Assembly (NCBI RefSeq): GCF_016862955.1
Contig: NZ_BONY01000027.1
Location: 1 to 64,000, forward strand
DNA: 64,000 nt
Origin: Rhizocola hellebori
GTDB lineage: Bacteria > Actinomycetota > Actinomycetes > Mycobacteriales > Micromonosporaceae
Reading direction: 5' to 3'
Of this stretch, positions 24,453 to 33,728 are shown one piece after another. How positions within the stretch are numbered: the stretch's first letter is position 1; each line of letters starts with the position of its first letter. Position numbers and translations under genes: made by a program. Below the pieces are notes generated by a model that worked only from the letters and a program-made list of their open reading frames with translations, searched no databases and was not told the DNA's origin.

Positions 24453-25484
24453 TCAGAACAGGGTCAGCTGGCCCGGGATGGGGTCGTAGCGGCCCCGGCG
24501 GCGGGGGCGGACCATCCAGGGCCTGGTGTCCTGGTGACGCTGATCGCGACTGGGCGGAGGCGCGCCGCCGGTGATGGCCCACAGCGAGGGACCGAGGTTG
24601 ATGCCGCGGGCGGACAGGACGCGTCTCATGTGCGCCAGGTCGAGGGGAAGCCGGGCGGTGTCGAGCTCTGGCAACGGCAGGTCGGTGCGCATGCGCATGA
24701 TCCGCCGGTTGCGGGCGACATTTTCGCGCATGGCCGGGGTGCCCAGCTGCTCGGTGGCACGCTCGCCCACGACATCGCGGACGGTTTGGCCGTCGCCGCG
24801 GTCGATGGCTGCGAAGGCGGCCTCCACCGAGCCGAACGCGGCGAGGAGGCGGGCGGCGGTGGTGGAGCCGAAGTGATGCACGCCGCGCAGATTGTCCGAC
24901 GGGTCACCGCGAAGGGCGGCGAAATCCCTGTACTGCCAAGGTTCCACGCCGCAGAGGTCGGCAAGGCCCGCGGGGTCGACGAGCACCGCCTCGTCGAAGC
25001 CTCCGTTGCGCACGCGCAGCACCGAGGTCGACTGGTCGATCAGGGCGAACGCATCGCGGTCGCTGGTCATCAGCACGCTGCGCCATCCGTGGCGGCGGGC
25101 GTGCTCGGCGCCGCTGGCGAGAACGTCGTCGGCCTCATAGGAAGGCGGAACCACCGTGCAGATGCCGGTGGCTTGGAGAAGCTGCGGCGCGTCAACGATT
25201 TGCGACGCGAGATCGACAGGCTTTTCCGCCCGATGTGCTTTGTACTCTGGGTAGTCAGCCTTGCGCGCAGAGTGGTCGGGGCAGTCGAAGCCGACCATCA
25301 CCGCATCGGGACGCAGGTGCGCCGCAGCCCGAGCGATGTAGCTGACCAGGCCTTTGAGCGCCCACACCGGGCGTCCGGCGGGATCCCAGAGGGGCTCGGT
25401 GGAGGCGGCGTGGTAGGCGCGATGGAGCAGGCTGTTTCCGTCAAGCACGAGCAGCAGCGGAGCGGGGGGTGCTTGCACCGCCAC
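24453..25484 (-). CDS. Stand-alone 5'-3' exonuclease with C-terminal clamp-binding motif
   Basis: A 343-residue FEN-like nuclease corresponding to the N-terminal domain of DNA polymerase I. Metal-ligand motifs are visible: LLVLDGNSLLHRAYHA (first Asp), VMVGFDCPDHSARK, SYEADDVLASGAEHA, VLMTSDRDAFALI and LRGDPSDNLRGVHHFG (helix-hairpin-helix start). The last residues are GQLTLF, matching the beta-clamp binding consensus QLx(L)F at an exposed end. This suggests recruitment to the sliding clamp for primer removal or repair. Many actinobacteria carry such a second exonuclease. The GTG start is reasonable. Confidence 0.9.
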   Translation of the reverse strand: MAVQAPPAPLLLVLDGNSLLHRAYHAASTEPLWDPAGRPVWALKGLVSYIARAAAHLRPDAVMVGFDCPDHSARKADYPEYKAHRAEKPVDLASQIVDAPQLLQATGICTVVPPSYEADDVLASGAEHARRHGWRSVLMTSDRDAFALIDQSTSVLRVRNGGFDEAVLVDPAGLADLCGVEPWQYRDFAALRGDPSDNLRGVHHFGSTTAARLLAAFGSVEAAFAAIDRGDGQTVRDVVGERATEQLGTPAMRENVARNRRIMRMRTDLPLPELDTARLPLDLAHMRRVLSARGINLGPSLWAITGGAPPPSRDQRHQDTRPWMVRPRRRGRYDPIPGQLTLF

Positions 25485-25497
25485 AGACTATTACCTA

Positions 25498-25956
25498 TCA
25501 GCGGGCGGCGCTTGGCACGAATGGCTTTTGCAGCTCGGCGCGCAGCGCAGGGGTGAGTGCCTCGCCAGCCTGCTTGGCCAGCTTGGCCATCTCGTAGCCG
25601 ACCACGCCGATCTCAGCGCCATGGGTGGCCAGGCAGGCCAGGCACGAACCGTCGCGGATCGACATCACGAGCAGATAGCCTCGGCCCATCTCGACCACGG
25701 TCTGGCGGACCTGATCGCTGTCGAACATGTGCGCTGCGCTCTTGACCACACTGACCAGGCTGGAAGTCACTGCGGCGAACCGGTCAGCGCTGTCGCGCGG
25801 AAGGTGTTCGGACGCCGCCACGAGCAGACCGTCGGAGGAAACGACCACCGCGTGCACCACCCCGGCGACGCGTTCCGCGAAGCCGTTGAGCAGCCAGGTG
25901 AAGTCGCTTGCCGCCTTGCTGATGTTCACGATCTTTCCTCCGGTGGTTTGGTTCAC
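25498..25956 (-). CDS. Roadblock/LC7-domain protein (CvnB-like)
   Basis: A 152-residue roadblock/LC7 protein: DFTWLLNGFAERVAGVVHAV, then VSSDGLLVAASEHLP, and a C-terminal helix. In actinobacterial conservons the kinase-like CvnA, roadblock CvnB, DUF742 CvnC and GTPase CvnD are encoded together and form a G-protein-coupled-like membrane complex. The GTG start overlaps the kinase stop by 4 nt. No cvnC or cvnD follows; the next gene is the exonuclease. This is therefore a two-gene version. Confidence 0.9.
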   Translation of the reverse strand: MNQTTGGKIVNISKAASDFTWLLNGFAERVAGVVHAVVVSSDGLLVAASEHLPRDSADRFAAVTSSLVSVVKSAAHMFDSDQVRQTVVEMGRGYLLVMSIRDGSCLACLATHGAEIGVVGYEMAKLAKQAGEALTPALRAELQKPFVPSAAR

Positions 25957-28310
25957 GTGACTGGTGCGGTGTCTTCACTGTCAGCGCGGCGAACGCCGGC
26001 GTAGAGATTCGACAGGATGGATGCGGTGTCCTCGGGGTTCAGCTCCGCTGCCTCGGCCGTCTCGACCACTTCGACCATGACCATCGCCCTGGCCGCGGCT
26101 CGATTGCGTTTGGGCAGACCGGACGAGGTCACGCCGATGCTCTCCGCGCGGGCCGGTTCCGGTGGCGCGGCTGGGTGATCGCCCGGCTCGCCAGCCGCAT
26201 CCTTGGACCACCAAACGCTCGTTCCAGCCGTGTCACGCTGGCGCAGCACGCTGGCGACCCGCCTGGGTGCCCGGCCGTTGCCGGATACGGCTGGTTTGGC
26301 AGTGGCCGATTTCGATGCGGCCGACTTGTTTCCGGCACGCACGAAACGGCCGGGCTCAGGGGCGTCGCTGCCTTCGGTGGAAGCCGCGGGGGCGTCGGTG
26401 ACCAGCGCCGCCGGAAGGCTCACCCGTGCGGTCACGCCAGGACGGCCATGGCTATGGGCGCCAACGCTGCTGGCGCTGAGCGTCACCGCGATGTTGTGCC
26501 GCTTCGCGAGGTGCCCGACCACGACGTGGCCCATCAGCTCGGCCGTCGACACATCGATGCTCGCCGGTGAGGCGAGCTGCCGGTTGGCTTCGACGAGCGC
26601 GGTGGGCGACATGCCGATACCGGTGTCGACTATGACGATTTCAGCTCCACCCTCCGCAGTGGACTCTGCCCTCAGGGTGACGGTGGTGTCGGGCGGGGAG
26701 AACGACACGGCATTCTCGAGCAATTCTGCTACAAGGTGAACGAGGTCGGTGACCGCGTACCCCGCGATGTAGACACTGTCGACAATCTCGGTCTGGACCA
26801 TTGTGTAGCGCTCGATTTCCGCCGTTGCCGCCAGCGCCACCGTGTTCAGGTCGACCGGCTGGCCCATGCCTCGGGTGGTGCCGCCATCGGCGAGCACGAG
26901 CAGGTTCTCGTCGTTTCGCCTTAGCCGGGTCGCCAGGTGGTCGAGACTGAACAGGTTGGAAAGCCGGTCGGGATCGGTCTCGGCGGACTCCATGGTGTCC
27001 AGCAGCCGAAGCTGCCTTTCCACCAGCGCTTGGCTTCGCCGGGCGAGCTTGATGAAGATTTCGTTAACGTTGCGTCTCATATTGGCCTGTTCCGCGGCAA
27101 GCCTTACCGCGCTGCGGTGCACAGCGGTGAAGGCCTCCGCGACCTCACCGACCTCGTCGTGCACCCGCACGACAATGGGTTCCACTCGAAGAGGAGGCGC
27201 CTTGGTGGGCATGGCACGCAGCTGCCCGATGACCGAAGGCAGCTGATGATGCGCAATTTGCAGCGCTTGCTCGCGCAAACTGCGAAGGGAGAACACCATC
27301 CGGCGTCCGATCGCCACCGACGTCACCACCGCGATGGCCAGCAACGCCAAGGTGGCCAGCGAGCCGGCGACGGTGCTGCCCCACTGCTCACCGCTCGCGC
27401 CTTCCACGACATCGGTGGCGTTGGTCAGCAGGCTCTGCTCGACCTCGCGCATCAGCTCAAGCTGCGTCGTGCTGGCCAGCCACCACTGTTGCGCGTCAAC
27501 GCCGAGAGCTTCAGCGCCCGCGTTGGAGATGATCGTCTGAAGTAGACGGCCCGCATTGCTTACCGCCTGACCGGTGACCGCGTCGTCAAACCGCTTGAGC
27601 TGTGCCTGATCCGCGTCTTTCCGAAACCGGTCGATCGCAGCCAGTGACTCTGCCCTCACATCGGCGATGCGCTCCGACTCGCCTGGGTCAAAGGCGCCGC
27701 TGAGACAGACGATATAGAGGTGGCCGCGAATCTGGGCGGTCAGCTCCTTGGCCAAGGCAAGGTTGGTGAAGCCGCGAACGATGCGCGCCACGTTGGCGTC
27801 GCCACCGACCTGCACCGGCGCCGGAAGCAGCGCCTGCAAGCTCGCGATCATTTTGGTGTACGCGTCGAAAGCGGCCTGCGTGCGCAGCCAGCCCTGGCCC
27901 GCCCCCGCGCGCAGCTGCTTCAGCTCCCCCAGCGTGGCGTCGGCCTGCGTATAGGCCTGCGCCACCGTCTGGTCGTCGAGCAGTGGTGAGGCGGCGCGCC
28001 GAAACGCTTCCACCGCACGGTCAACGGCCGTCCACTCCGGAGCGAGACCCGCGACGTCACGGTCGGTGCTGCCCTCACGCGCGCCCAGCGCGGCGAGCAT
28101 ACCCGCCGAACGATCGCGCTCGCGTTGCAGGTCGTGCACCAGCGCGGTGACCTCGCGGCCCAGCGCGACCTGCTTGGCGAACCTGTCCAGGCTCGACGCC
28201 GTGCCGACCGACGAGGTGACCTGCACCCCGGCCACCACGAGAAAGCCCACCAGCGGGACGGTTAGCACGGCTGCCAGTTTCAGCGCGACCCGCCAGTCAC
28301 GCATTCGCAT
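25953..28310 (-). CDS. CvnA-like sensor kinase with nitrate/nitrite-sensor-type outer domain
   Basis: A 785-residue membrane kinase. ATG at 28310 (or 28304) starts MRMRDWRVALKLAAVLTVPL with the first transmembrane helix. An extracellular helical bundle of the NIT type follows (VHDLQRERDRSAGMLAALGA), then a second helix near residue 315, a HAMP-like region and an ATPase domain with LVAELLENAVSFSPP and VDTGIGMSP. The usual phosphoacceptor His region is weak, as in CvnA proteins. A long, low-complexity C-terminal tail precedes the roadblock gene. The next gene, divergent, encodes a binding lipoprotein that may supply its ligand. Confidence 0.9.
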   Translation of the reverse strand: MRMRDWRVALKLAAVLTVPLVGFLVVAGVQVTSSVGTASSLDRFAKQVALGREVTALVHDLQRERDRSAGMLAALGAREGSTDRDVAGLAPEWTAVDRAVEAFRRAASPLLDDQTVAQAYTQADATLGELKQLRAGAGQGWLRTQAAFDAYTKMIASLQALLPAPVQVGGDANVARIVRGFTNLALAKELTAQIRGHLYIVCLSGAFDPGESERIADVRAESLAAIDRFRKDADQAQLKRFDDAVTGQAVSNAGRLLQTIISNAGAEALGVDAQQWWLASTTQLELMREVEQSLLTNATDVVEGASGEQWGSTVAGSLATLALLAIAVVTSVAIGRRMVFSLRSLREQALQIAHHQLPSVIGQLRAMPTKAPPLRVEPIVVRVHDEVGEVAEAFTAVHRSAVRLAAEQANMRRNVNEIFIKLARRSQALVERQLRLLDTMESAETDPDRLSNLFSLDHLATRLRRNDENLLVLADGGTTRGMGQPVDLNTVALAATAEIERYTMVQTEIVDSVYIAGYAVTDLVHLVAELLENAVSFSPPDTTVTLRAESTAEGGAEIVIVDTGIGMSPTALVEANRQLASPASIDVSTAELMGHVVVGHLAKRHNIAVTLSASSVGAHSHGRPGVTARVSLPAALVTDAPAASTEGSDAPEPGRFVRAGNKSAASKSATAKPAVSGNGRAPRRVASVLRQRDTAGTSVWWSKDAAGEPGDHPAAPPEPARAESIGVTSSGLPKRNRAAARAMVMVEVVETAEAAELNPEDTASILSNLYAGVRRADSEDTAPVT

Positions 28311-28608
28311 TGCTGAAGGTCGGCGGTGTGAAGCGACAGCTGTCCTCTGATGACGACTTCGTCGCGTCACCTGAACATCACCATTGCCCACCTGACCGCA
28401 CCACCAAGCTTGCAAAAATTTAAGTAAGCGATAATAGTCGCCGGGTACATCTAACCCGGGGACGAATTGCGCAGCAAGTCGGGCCACGGCAAGAGTTCAA
28501 CGCAACATTCCACAACCGACTCCAGGGGTTGAAACTAGCAGCTCGGCACGACAAGATACTCCGGTGCACGACCCCGAGAGCAATCGTTGTAAACTTATGT
28601 ATATAACT
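28311..28608. promoter_or_regulatory. Divergent promoter region between kinase and transporter operons
   Basis: About 300 bp without a gene. It contains an unusually AT-rich patch (around 28410-28440, GCAAAAATTTAAGTAAGCGA) in otherwise GC-rich DNA and a second AT-rich patch directly before 28609. It most likely holds the promoters of both divergent operons. No clear operator palindrome was identified. Confidence 0.45.
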
Positions 28609-29829
28609 ATGTATCGCTTGGCGCTAGTTCTGGGCGCGACATCTGTCGTCCTTTCTGGTTGCACAGCAGCGGACAAGACACCGCCGGCCCTGGCCATAGG
28701 GGTGCTGTCCGCGACCACCGGCGGCGACGCCAAGGCCGGTGACGACGCGGTTCGGGGGGCACAGCTAGCCGTTGAAGTGGTCAACGACGACCACAGCAAA
28801 CTGCCTGTCCTGCTTGGGCCCGGCATAGGGCTTCCGCGTCTCAACGGCGCCAAGCTCACTCTCGTCAGCGTCGACACACGCGGCAATCCCGAAGAGGCGG
28901 CCCGCCAGTCCATCGATATGGTTACCCAACGGCACCCGGTGGGAGTCATCGTGGCCGACTCCGCACAGGTGGCGGCAGCCACCGCAAGCGAGATGCAGCG
29001 ACTGCGGGTGCCCCTGCTCGACGCGAGCGGCACCGCCGACTACCTCACCGAGCTCGGCCTCGACTGGTACTTCCGCACCGGGCCAAGCGATCGGCTGCTC
29101 ACCGAGGGCGCCTTCGCCATGCTGCGACGCGAGCTGCCGGCCGGCGCACCCAAGGTGGCGCTCGTGGCCGAGGCGGGCGGCGACAGCGCCACCGGGTCCA
29201 GCGCGGTCAAGGAGGCTGCCGAAAGGTCGGCAAGCTCAGTGGTTTTCGAACATGAGTGGCAAGGCGGCGACTCGGCCAACGCCGAGCTGATCGCCAAGCT
29301 CAAAACCAGCGGTGCGGAAGCGGTGGTGGCATGGGCGCACACGGCCGGCGGCGCTGCGGGGATAATCCGCACGGTCGCTTCGGCGACGTCCCGGCCCGTT
29401 GTGGGCCTGGGTAAGGGTTTCCGCCAGCTGACCCAGCCTCCGGCCACGGGCGCGATGATGCTGCGCTCGGTGGCCTGGTCTGCCGAGTTCGCCACGCGAA
29501 GCCCGGCGGCCCAGGGCGTGACACAACTGTACGAAAAGCGCTTCGGCCACCCCATGACCGATGCGGCGGCCGCCGCGTTCACCTCGACCATCGCGCTGGC
29601 GGTGGCGGTGGACGCCAGCGGTTCCCAGGACACGGCGGCCATCCGCACCGCGCTGCGGCAGGAGTCGCTTCCCCCCACCCAGATGATCATGCCGTGGAAC
29701 GGGGTCCAGTTCGCGGCCGACGGCCACAACAGCCGGGCCGCGGGCACGATCGAAGCCTGGGAGGGCACCACCTACCGCGTCGTGCATCCGGCAGAGCTGG
29801 CTGCGCGCCCGTTGCGTTGGCCCGCGTGA
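28609..29829 (+). CDS. Leu/Ile/Val-type substrate-binding lipoprotein
   Basis: A 406-residue lipoprotein. The start MYRLALVLGATSVVLSGC carries a lipobox with Cys18; an upstream ATG at 28597 is possible. The body follows the type I periplasmic-binding fold of the branched-chain amino acid family: IGVLSATTGGDAKAGDDAVR, then GAQLAVEVVND, VGVIVADSAQVAAA, and PVVGLGKGFRQL. No matching Liv permease genes are present. It overlaps the next gene (TGATG) and so heads the deaminase and transporter operon. It may act as a ligand sensor for the divergent CvnA-like kinase or as a solute catcher. Confidence 0.85.
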   Translation: MYRLALVLGATSVVLSGCTAADKTPPALAIGVLSATTGGDAKAGDDAVRGAQLAVEVVNDDHSKLPVLLGPGIGLPRLNGAKLTLVSVDTRGNPEEAARQSIDMVTQRHPVGVIVADSAQVAAATASEMQRLRVPLLDASGTADYLTELGLDWYFRTGPSDRLLTEGAFAMLRRELPAGAPKVALVAEAGGDSATGSSAVKEAAERSASSVVFEHEWQGGDSANAELIAKLKTSGAEAVVAWAHTAGGAAGIIRTVASATSRPVVGLGKGFRQLTQPPATGAMMLRSVAWSAEFATRSPAAQGVTQLYEKRFGHPMTDAAAAAFTSTIALAVAVDASGSQDTAAIRTALRQESLPPTQMIMPWNGVQFAADGHNSRAAGTIEAWEGTTYRVVHPAELAARPLRWPA

Positions 29830-31037
29830 TGTCTGCAAGTGGCACGCTACTGCTTCGCGGGGTGACCCTCGAAGACGGCCGTCACACCAACGTGCTGCTC
29901 CGCGGCAACGTCATCGAGGCGGTCGGAGCGCAAGCGGGAGACGAAACACTCGACCTGGAGGGGTACCTGCTGCTGCCCGCCCCGGCCGAGGCACACGCTC
30001 ACCTGGACAAGGCCTACACGGCCGACGTCGTGCCCAACCCGGCCGGTGACCTGATGGGCGCCGTGGAGGGCTGGCTGCGGCACCGGCCGACGCTGACGGC
30101 TCAGGACATCACGGATCGCGCGACCGCGGCGCTGCGCGCCTACCTCGCGCACGGGGCCACCGCCGTGCGCAGCCACGTCGACATCGGGGAAGGCATTGGC
30201 CTGCGGGCACTCGAGGCCGTGGTGGCCCTCAAGACACCGGTCACACCGCAGATCGTGGCGTTCGCCGGAACCCCGCTGTCCGGAGTGGATGGTGCTCAGA
30301 ACAGGGCGATGCTGCGCGACGCGATGGCGGCCGGAGCGCACGCCGTCGGCGCCTGCCCGGGGCTTGACCCCGATCCCAAGGCGTGCATCGAGTTCTGCCT
30401 CGAGCTGGCGCAGGCTCACTTGGTACCCACGGATATGCATGTAGATGAGTGGCTTGACCCTGACCCTTGCGCACTGGCGTTGCTTGCTGAAATCGTGCTT
30501 GCTAGCAGCTTTGAGCAACAGGTCACGGCGAGCCACTGCGTGAGCCTGGGGATGATGCCCGCAGCGCAGGCCCGCGCCATCGCCGAAACGGTCGCCCAAG
30601 CCGGCATCGGCGTGGTGTGTCTGCCCCAGACCAACCTCTACCTTCAGGGCAGGCAACACGATTTCGCCCCGCCGCGCGGGCTCACCGCGCTTTCCGTGCT
30701 GCGCCAAGCAGGCGTCGTCGTCGCTGCGGGCGGGGACAACCTGCAGGATCCCTTCAACCCCATGGGCCGCGCCGACCCGCTCGAGACCGCAGCGCTGCTT
30801 GTCGTGGCCGGGCATCACAGCCCGCAGCAGGCCTATGCGGCGGTGAGCGACCACGCGCGCCACGTGCTCGGCCTGCCCGCGGTGACGATCAGCCCCGGCT
30901 CACCCGCCGAGCTGCTCGCCATTCGCGCCGGCAGCCTGCGCGAGGCCCTCGCCACCACCCACCCGGAGAGGCTGGTCATCAGCGCCGGCCGGGTGGTGGC
31001 CCGCACCTCTATCCAAAGGGAATGGCCAACTTGTTAA
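29829..31037 (+). CDS. CodA-like cytosine deaminase family amidohydrolase
   Basis: A 402-residue metal-dependent hydrolase. ATG at 29829 overlaps the previous stop. Active-site residues are spaced as in E. coli CodA: H56 and H58 (EAHAHLDK), H204 and E207 (MHVDEW), H236 (ASHCVSL) and D303 (GGDN). The residue after the last metal ligand is Asn304 where CodA has Asp314, a substrate-contact position. This hints at a substrate other than cytosine, for example another heterocyclic amine or amide. Context with an uptake system and a FAD oxidase indicates a salvage or catabolic pathway for an imported heterocycle. Confidence 0.85.
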   Translation: MSASGTLLLRGVTLEDGRHTNVLLRGNVIEAVGAQAGDETLDLEGYLLLPAPAEAHAHLDKAYTADVVPNPAGDLMGAVEGWLRHRPTLTAQDITDRATAALRAYLAHGATAVRSHVDIGEGIGLRALEAVVALKTPVTPQIVAFAGTPLSGVDGAQNRAMLRDAMAAGAHAVGACPGLDPDPKACIEFCLELAQAHLVPTDMHVDEWLDPDPCALALLAEIVLASSFEQQVTASHCVSLGMMPAAQARAIAETVAQAGIGVVCLPQTNLYLQGRQHDFAPPRGLTALSVLRQAGVVVAAGGDNLQDPFNPMGRADPLETAALLVVAGHHSPQQAYAAVSDHARHVLGLPAVTISPGSPAELLAIRAGSLREALATTHPERLVISAGRVVARTSIQREWPTC

Positions 31038-31771
31038 CCATCAAGGATCTCAGCGTCCGGTATCCGACCGGAACGCTCGCATTGGACGGGGTGTCGCTCA
31101 GCCTTGCGGCGGGCGAGTTCGTTGCCATCGTGGGTCCCTCCGGCTGCGGCAAGAGCACCTTGCTCAAGGTGGCCGCCGGATTGCTGGCGCCGACCGAGGG
31201 CTCGGTGGCGAAAACCAGTGACCACATAGGTTTTGTCTTCCAGGATCCGACTTTGCTGCCATGGCGCAGCGTGCGAAAGAACGTGGAGCTCATCGGCGAG
31301 CTGCGCGGCATGAGCCGCGACGACCGGCAGAAGGCGGCCACGGAAGCGATCGCGAAGGTCGGTCTCAGCGACTTCGCGCAGGACCGCCCGAGCACCCTGT
31401 CCGGCGGGATGCGCATGCGAGCCTCATTGGCCCGCACCCTGATCACCCGCCCTGAGCTGATGTTGTTCGACGAGCCGTTCGGCGCGCTCGACGAGCTCAC
31501 CCGCGCCAAGCTTTGCGACGATGTGCAAACCCTCTTCGTGGCCGACCAGTTCGCCGGGTTGCTGGTGACCCACTCCATCTCCGAAGCGGTGTACCTGGCC
31601 GAGCGGGTGCTGGTGATGACCGACCGTCCGGGGCGCTTCGCGGGCGAGGTCCCGGTGCCCTTCGACTATCCGCGCCCGCCCGATATCCGTTACACCCCAG
31701 AGTTCGCCAAGACGACAGCCGGCGTCTACTCGCTGCTGCAGCCACCGTCTACTTCGGAGGATGGTAAGTGA
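31022..31771 (+). CDS. NitT/TauT-type ABC transporter ATPase
   Basis: A 249-residue ABC ATPase whose ATG lies 16 bp inside the end of the amidohydrolase gene. Walker A is GPSGCGKST (38-46). The Q-loop is VFQDPTLLPWRSVRKNV with the Leu-Pro-Trp typical of nitrate/sulfonate/taurine-type importers. The signature is LSGGMRMRASLARTL and Walker B is LMLFDEPFGALDELTR, with the switch His in LVTHSISEAVYLAER. It energises the adjacent permease for import of an organic solute, perhaps a pyrimidine-like compound judging from the neighbours. Confidence 0.92.
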   Translation: MANLLTIKDLSVRYPTGTLALDGVSLSLAAGEFVAIVGPSGCGKSTLLKVAAGLLAPTEGSVAKTSDHIGFVFQDPTLLPWRSVRKNVELIGELRGMSRDDRQKAATEAIAKVGLSDFAQDRPSTLSGGMRMRASLARTLITRPELMLFDEPFGALDELTRAKLCDDVQTLFVADQFAGLLVTHSISEAVYLAERVLVMTDRPGRFAGEVPVPFDYPRPPDIRYTPEFAKTTAGVYSLLQPPSTSEDGK

Positions 31772-32580
31772 TGAGCCGTCGCCTGAAGGACTTCGTCGCC
31801 CCCACCGGTGTCTTTTTACTTGCCATCATTATCTGGTACCTGATCAGCACCGTGGTCATCGACGAGGGTCGGCGCTTCCTGCTGCCGCCACCGGATGCCG
31901 TGGTGCGGGTGGCCTTCCTGGACCCGGTGAACCTCAAGGACTTGCTTGCCGGGCTTGGTCTTTCCGCCCGGGTGGCGCTGACCGGCCTGGTCCTGGCCAC
32001 GGTGATCGGGCTCAGCCTGGCCACGGTGATGAGCCAGGCGCGCTGGCTAGAAAAGTCATTGTTCCCCTACGCGGTGGTGTTGCAGACGGTGCCGATCCTG
32101 GCCCTGGTCCCCCTCTTCGGGTACTGGTTCGGCTTCGGCTTCGAAAGCCGGGTGCTGACCTGCGTGCTCATCGCGCTTTTCCCCATCGTGGCCAACGCCC
32201 TGTTCGGCCTGCAGTCGGTGGATCCCGCACTGCACCAGCTTTTCTCATTGCACGGCGCGAACCGGCTGACCCGGCTGTGGAAACTCCAGCTGCCCTCGGC
32301 CCTTCCCGCCATCTTCACCGGCCTGCGCATCTCCGCCGGAGCCGCCGTGATCGGCGCGGTCGTGGGCGATTTCTTCTTCCAGCAGGGACAGCCCGGCATA
32401 GGGCAGCTCATCTACATCTATCCCCGCCGCTTGCAGTCGGAGATGCTCTTCGCCGCGGTGATTCTCGCTTCGCTCTTCGGTCTGGCCGTCTTTTGGTTGT
32501 TCGGCCTGGCCTCGCGCCGTGTCACCGCGTGGCACGCGTCGCAGGAACCCAACCCCCTTTCCCCTGGAGGAAACAAATGA
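31768..32580 (+). CDS. ABC transporter permease (BPD_transp_1)
   Basis: A 270-residue permease with a GTG start overlapping the ATPase stop by 4 nt. There are about six transmembrane helices. A first helix (about 12-30) is followed by the permease core, with the EAA-type loop HGANRLTRLWKLQLPSALPA that contacts the ATPase, then IFTGLRISAGAAVIGAVVGD. This is the classic SsuC/TauC-like architecture. It works with the ATPase before it and the binding lipoprotein after it. Confidence 0.92.
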   Translation: MMSRRLKDFVAPTGVFLLAIIIWYLISTVVIDEGRRFLLPPPDAVVRVAFLDPVNLKDLLAGLGLSARVALTGLVLATVIGLSLATVMSQARWLEKSLFPYAVVLQTVPILALVPLFGYWFGFGFESRVLTCVLIALFPIVANALFGLQSVDPALHQLFSLHGANRLTRLWKLQLPSALPAIFTGLRISAGAAVIGAVVGDFFFQQGQPGIGQLIYIYPRRLQSEMLFAAVILASLFGLAVFWLFGLASRRVTAWHASQEPNPLSPGGNK

Positions 32581-33728
32581 ATACCACACGGAGGCTCGCC
32601 TTCGCGTTGGCCGCCGCACTATCGCTGACGGGGTGCCAAACCGCGCCCCCCGCCACGAACGCCGGGCCCACCCTCACCCCCGGTAGCGGCGGGCTCGACC
32701 TCGCCGCGGTCTGTCCCGCCACTGTCGTCATCCAGGCGGCGTGGACACCGGAGGCCGAACACGGCGCGCTCTACCATCTGCTCGGCGAGAACTACACCAT
32801 CGACGCGGCGAGCAAGAAGGTATCGGGAAACCTTGTAGCAGACGGCAAAGACACCGGCGTGAAGGTGGAGATCCGGGCGGGTGGCCCGGCCATCGGTTTC
32901 CAGAACGCCGGCGCGCAGATGTACGCCGATCCGTCCATCATGCTGGGCCAGGTGGCCACCGACGACGCCGTCGGGCTTTCCGCCAAGCAGCCCGTGATCG
33001 CGGTGATGGCACCGTTCGACATCGCCCCCTACATGATCATGTGGGATCCGGCCGCCAACGCCAGCTTCAACTCGATCGTGGACATCGGCAAGACCAACAC
33101 CAAGGTGCTCTACTTCAACGGCGCGACCTACATGGACTATCTGCTCGGCTCGGGCATTCTCAAGCGCAACCAGGTCGACGGCGCCTACGACGGCAGCCCG
33201 ACCCGCTTCCTGGCCGAGCAGGGAAAGATCGCCCAGCAGGGATTCGCGACCAACGAGCCGTTCATCTACGAGAAGGCGCTGCCCAACTGGAAGAAGCCGG
33301 TCAAGTTCCAGCTCATCCACGACACCGGCTATCCGATCTACCCTGAGGCGATCGTCGTGCGCGCAGACAAGAAGGCCGAGCACGCGGCCTGCCTGAAGAA
33401 GCTGGTCCCGATCATTCAGAAGTCACAGGTCGACTACGTGCACAACGCCGCCGCGACCAACGACCTGATTGTCAAGCTCAACAGCGAGTTCAAAGGCTTC
33501 GCCTACCCCAAGGAGCAGGCCGCCTTCAGCGTCGAGCAGCAGCTCAAACTGAAGATCGTCAGCAACGGCGCCAACACCACCCTGGGCGACATGGACGTGG
33601 AACGGATTCAGAAGGTGATCCGCATCGTCAGCCCGATCTACGCCGCCCAGCGTAAGGACGTCAAGAGCGGCCTTACCCCGCAGGACCTGATGACCAACGA
33701 GTTCATAGATACCACCATCGGCCTGTGA
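32577..33728 (+). CDS. NMT1/NitT-type substrate-binding lipoprotein
   Basis: A 383-residue lipoprotein with a strong GGAGGAAACAA site and a 4-nt overlap with the permease gene. The signal ends in the lipobox LSLTGC (Cys20). The body matches type II binding proteins of the thiamine-precursor/nitrate/taurine group: VVIQAAWTPEAEHGALYHLL, then GPAIGFQNAGAQMYADPS, DYLLGSGILKRNQVDGAYDG and GFATNEPFIYEKALPNWKKP. It would capture the solute outside and deliver it to the permease. The ligand is unknown; a heterocyclic amine would fit the enzymes in the operon. Confidence 0.88.
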   Translation: MNTTRRLAFALAAALSLTGCQTAPPATNAGPTLTPGSGGLDLAAVCPATVVIQAAWTPEAEHGALYHLLGENYTIDAASKKVSGNLVADGKDTGVKVEIRAGGPAIGFQNAGAQMYADPSIMLGQVATDDAVGLSAKQPVIAVMAPFDIAPYMIMWDPAANASFNSIVDIGKTNTKVLYFNGATYMDYLLGSGILKRNQVDGAYDGSPTRFLAEQGKIAQQGFATNEPFIYEKALPNWKKPVKFQLIHDTGYPIYPEAIVVRADKKAEHAACLKKLVPIIQKSQVDYVHNAAATNDLIVKLNSEFKGFAYPKEQAAFSVEQQLKLKIVSNGANTTLGDMDVERIQKVIRIVSPIYAAQRKDVKSGLTPQDLMTNEFIDTTIGL

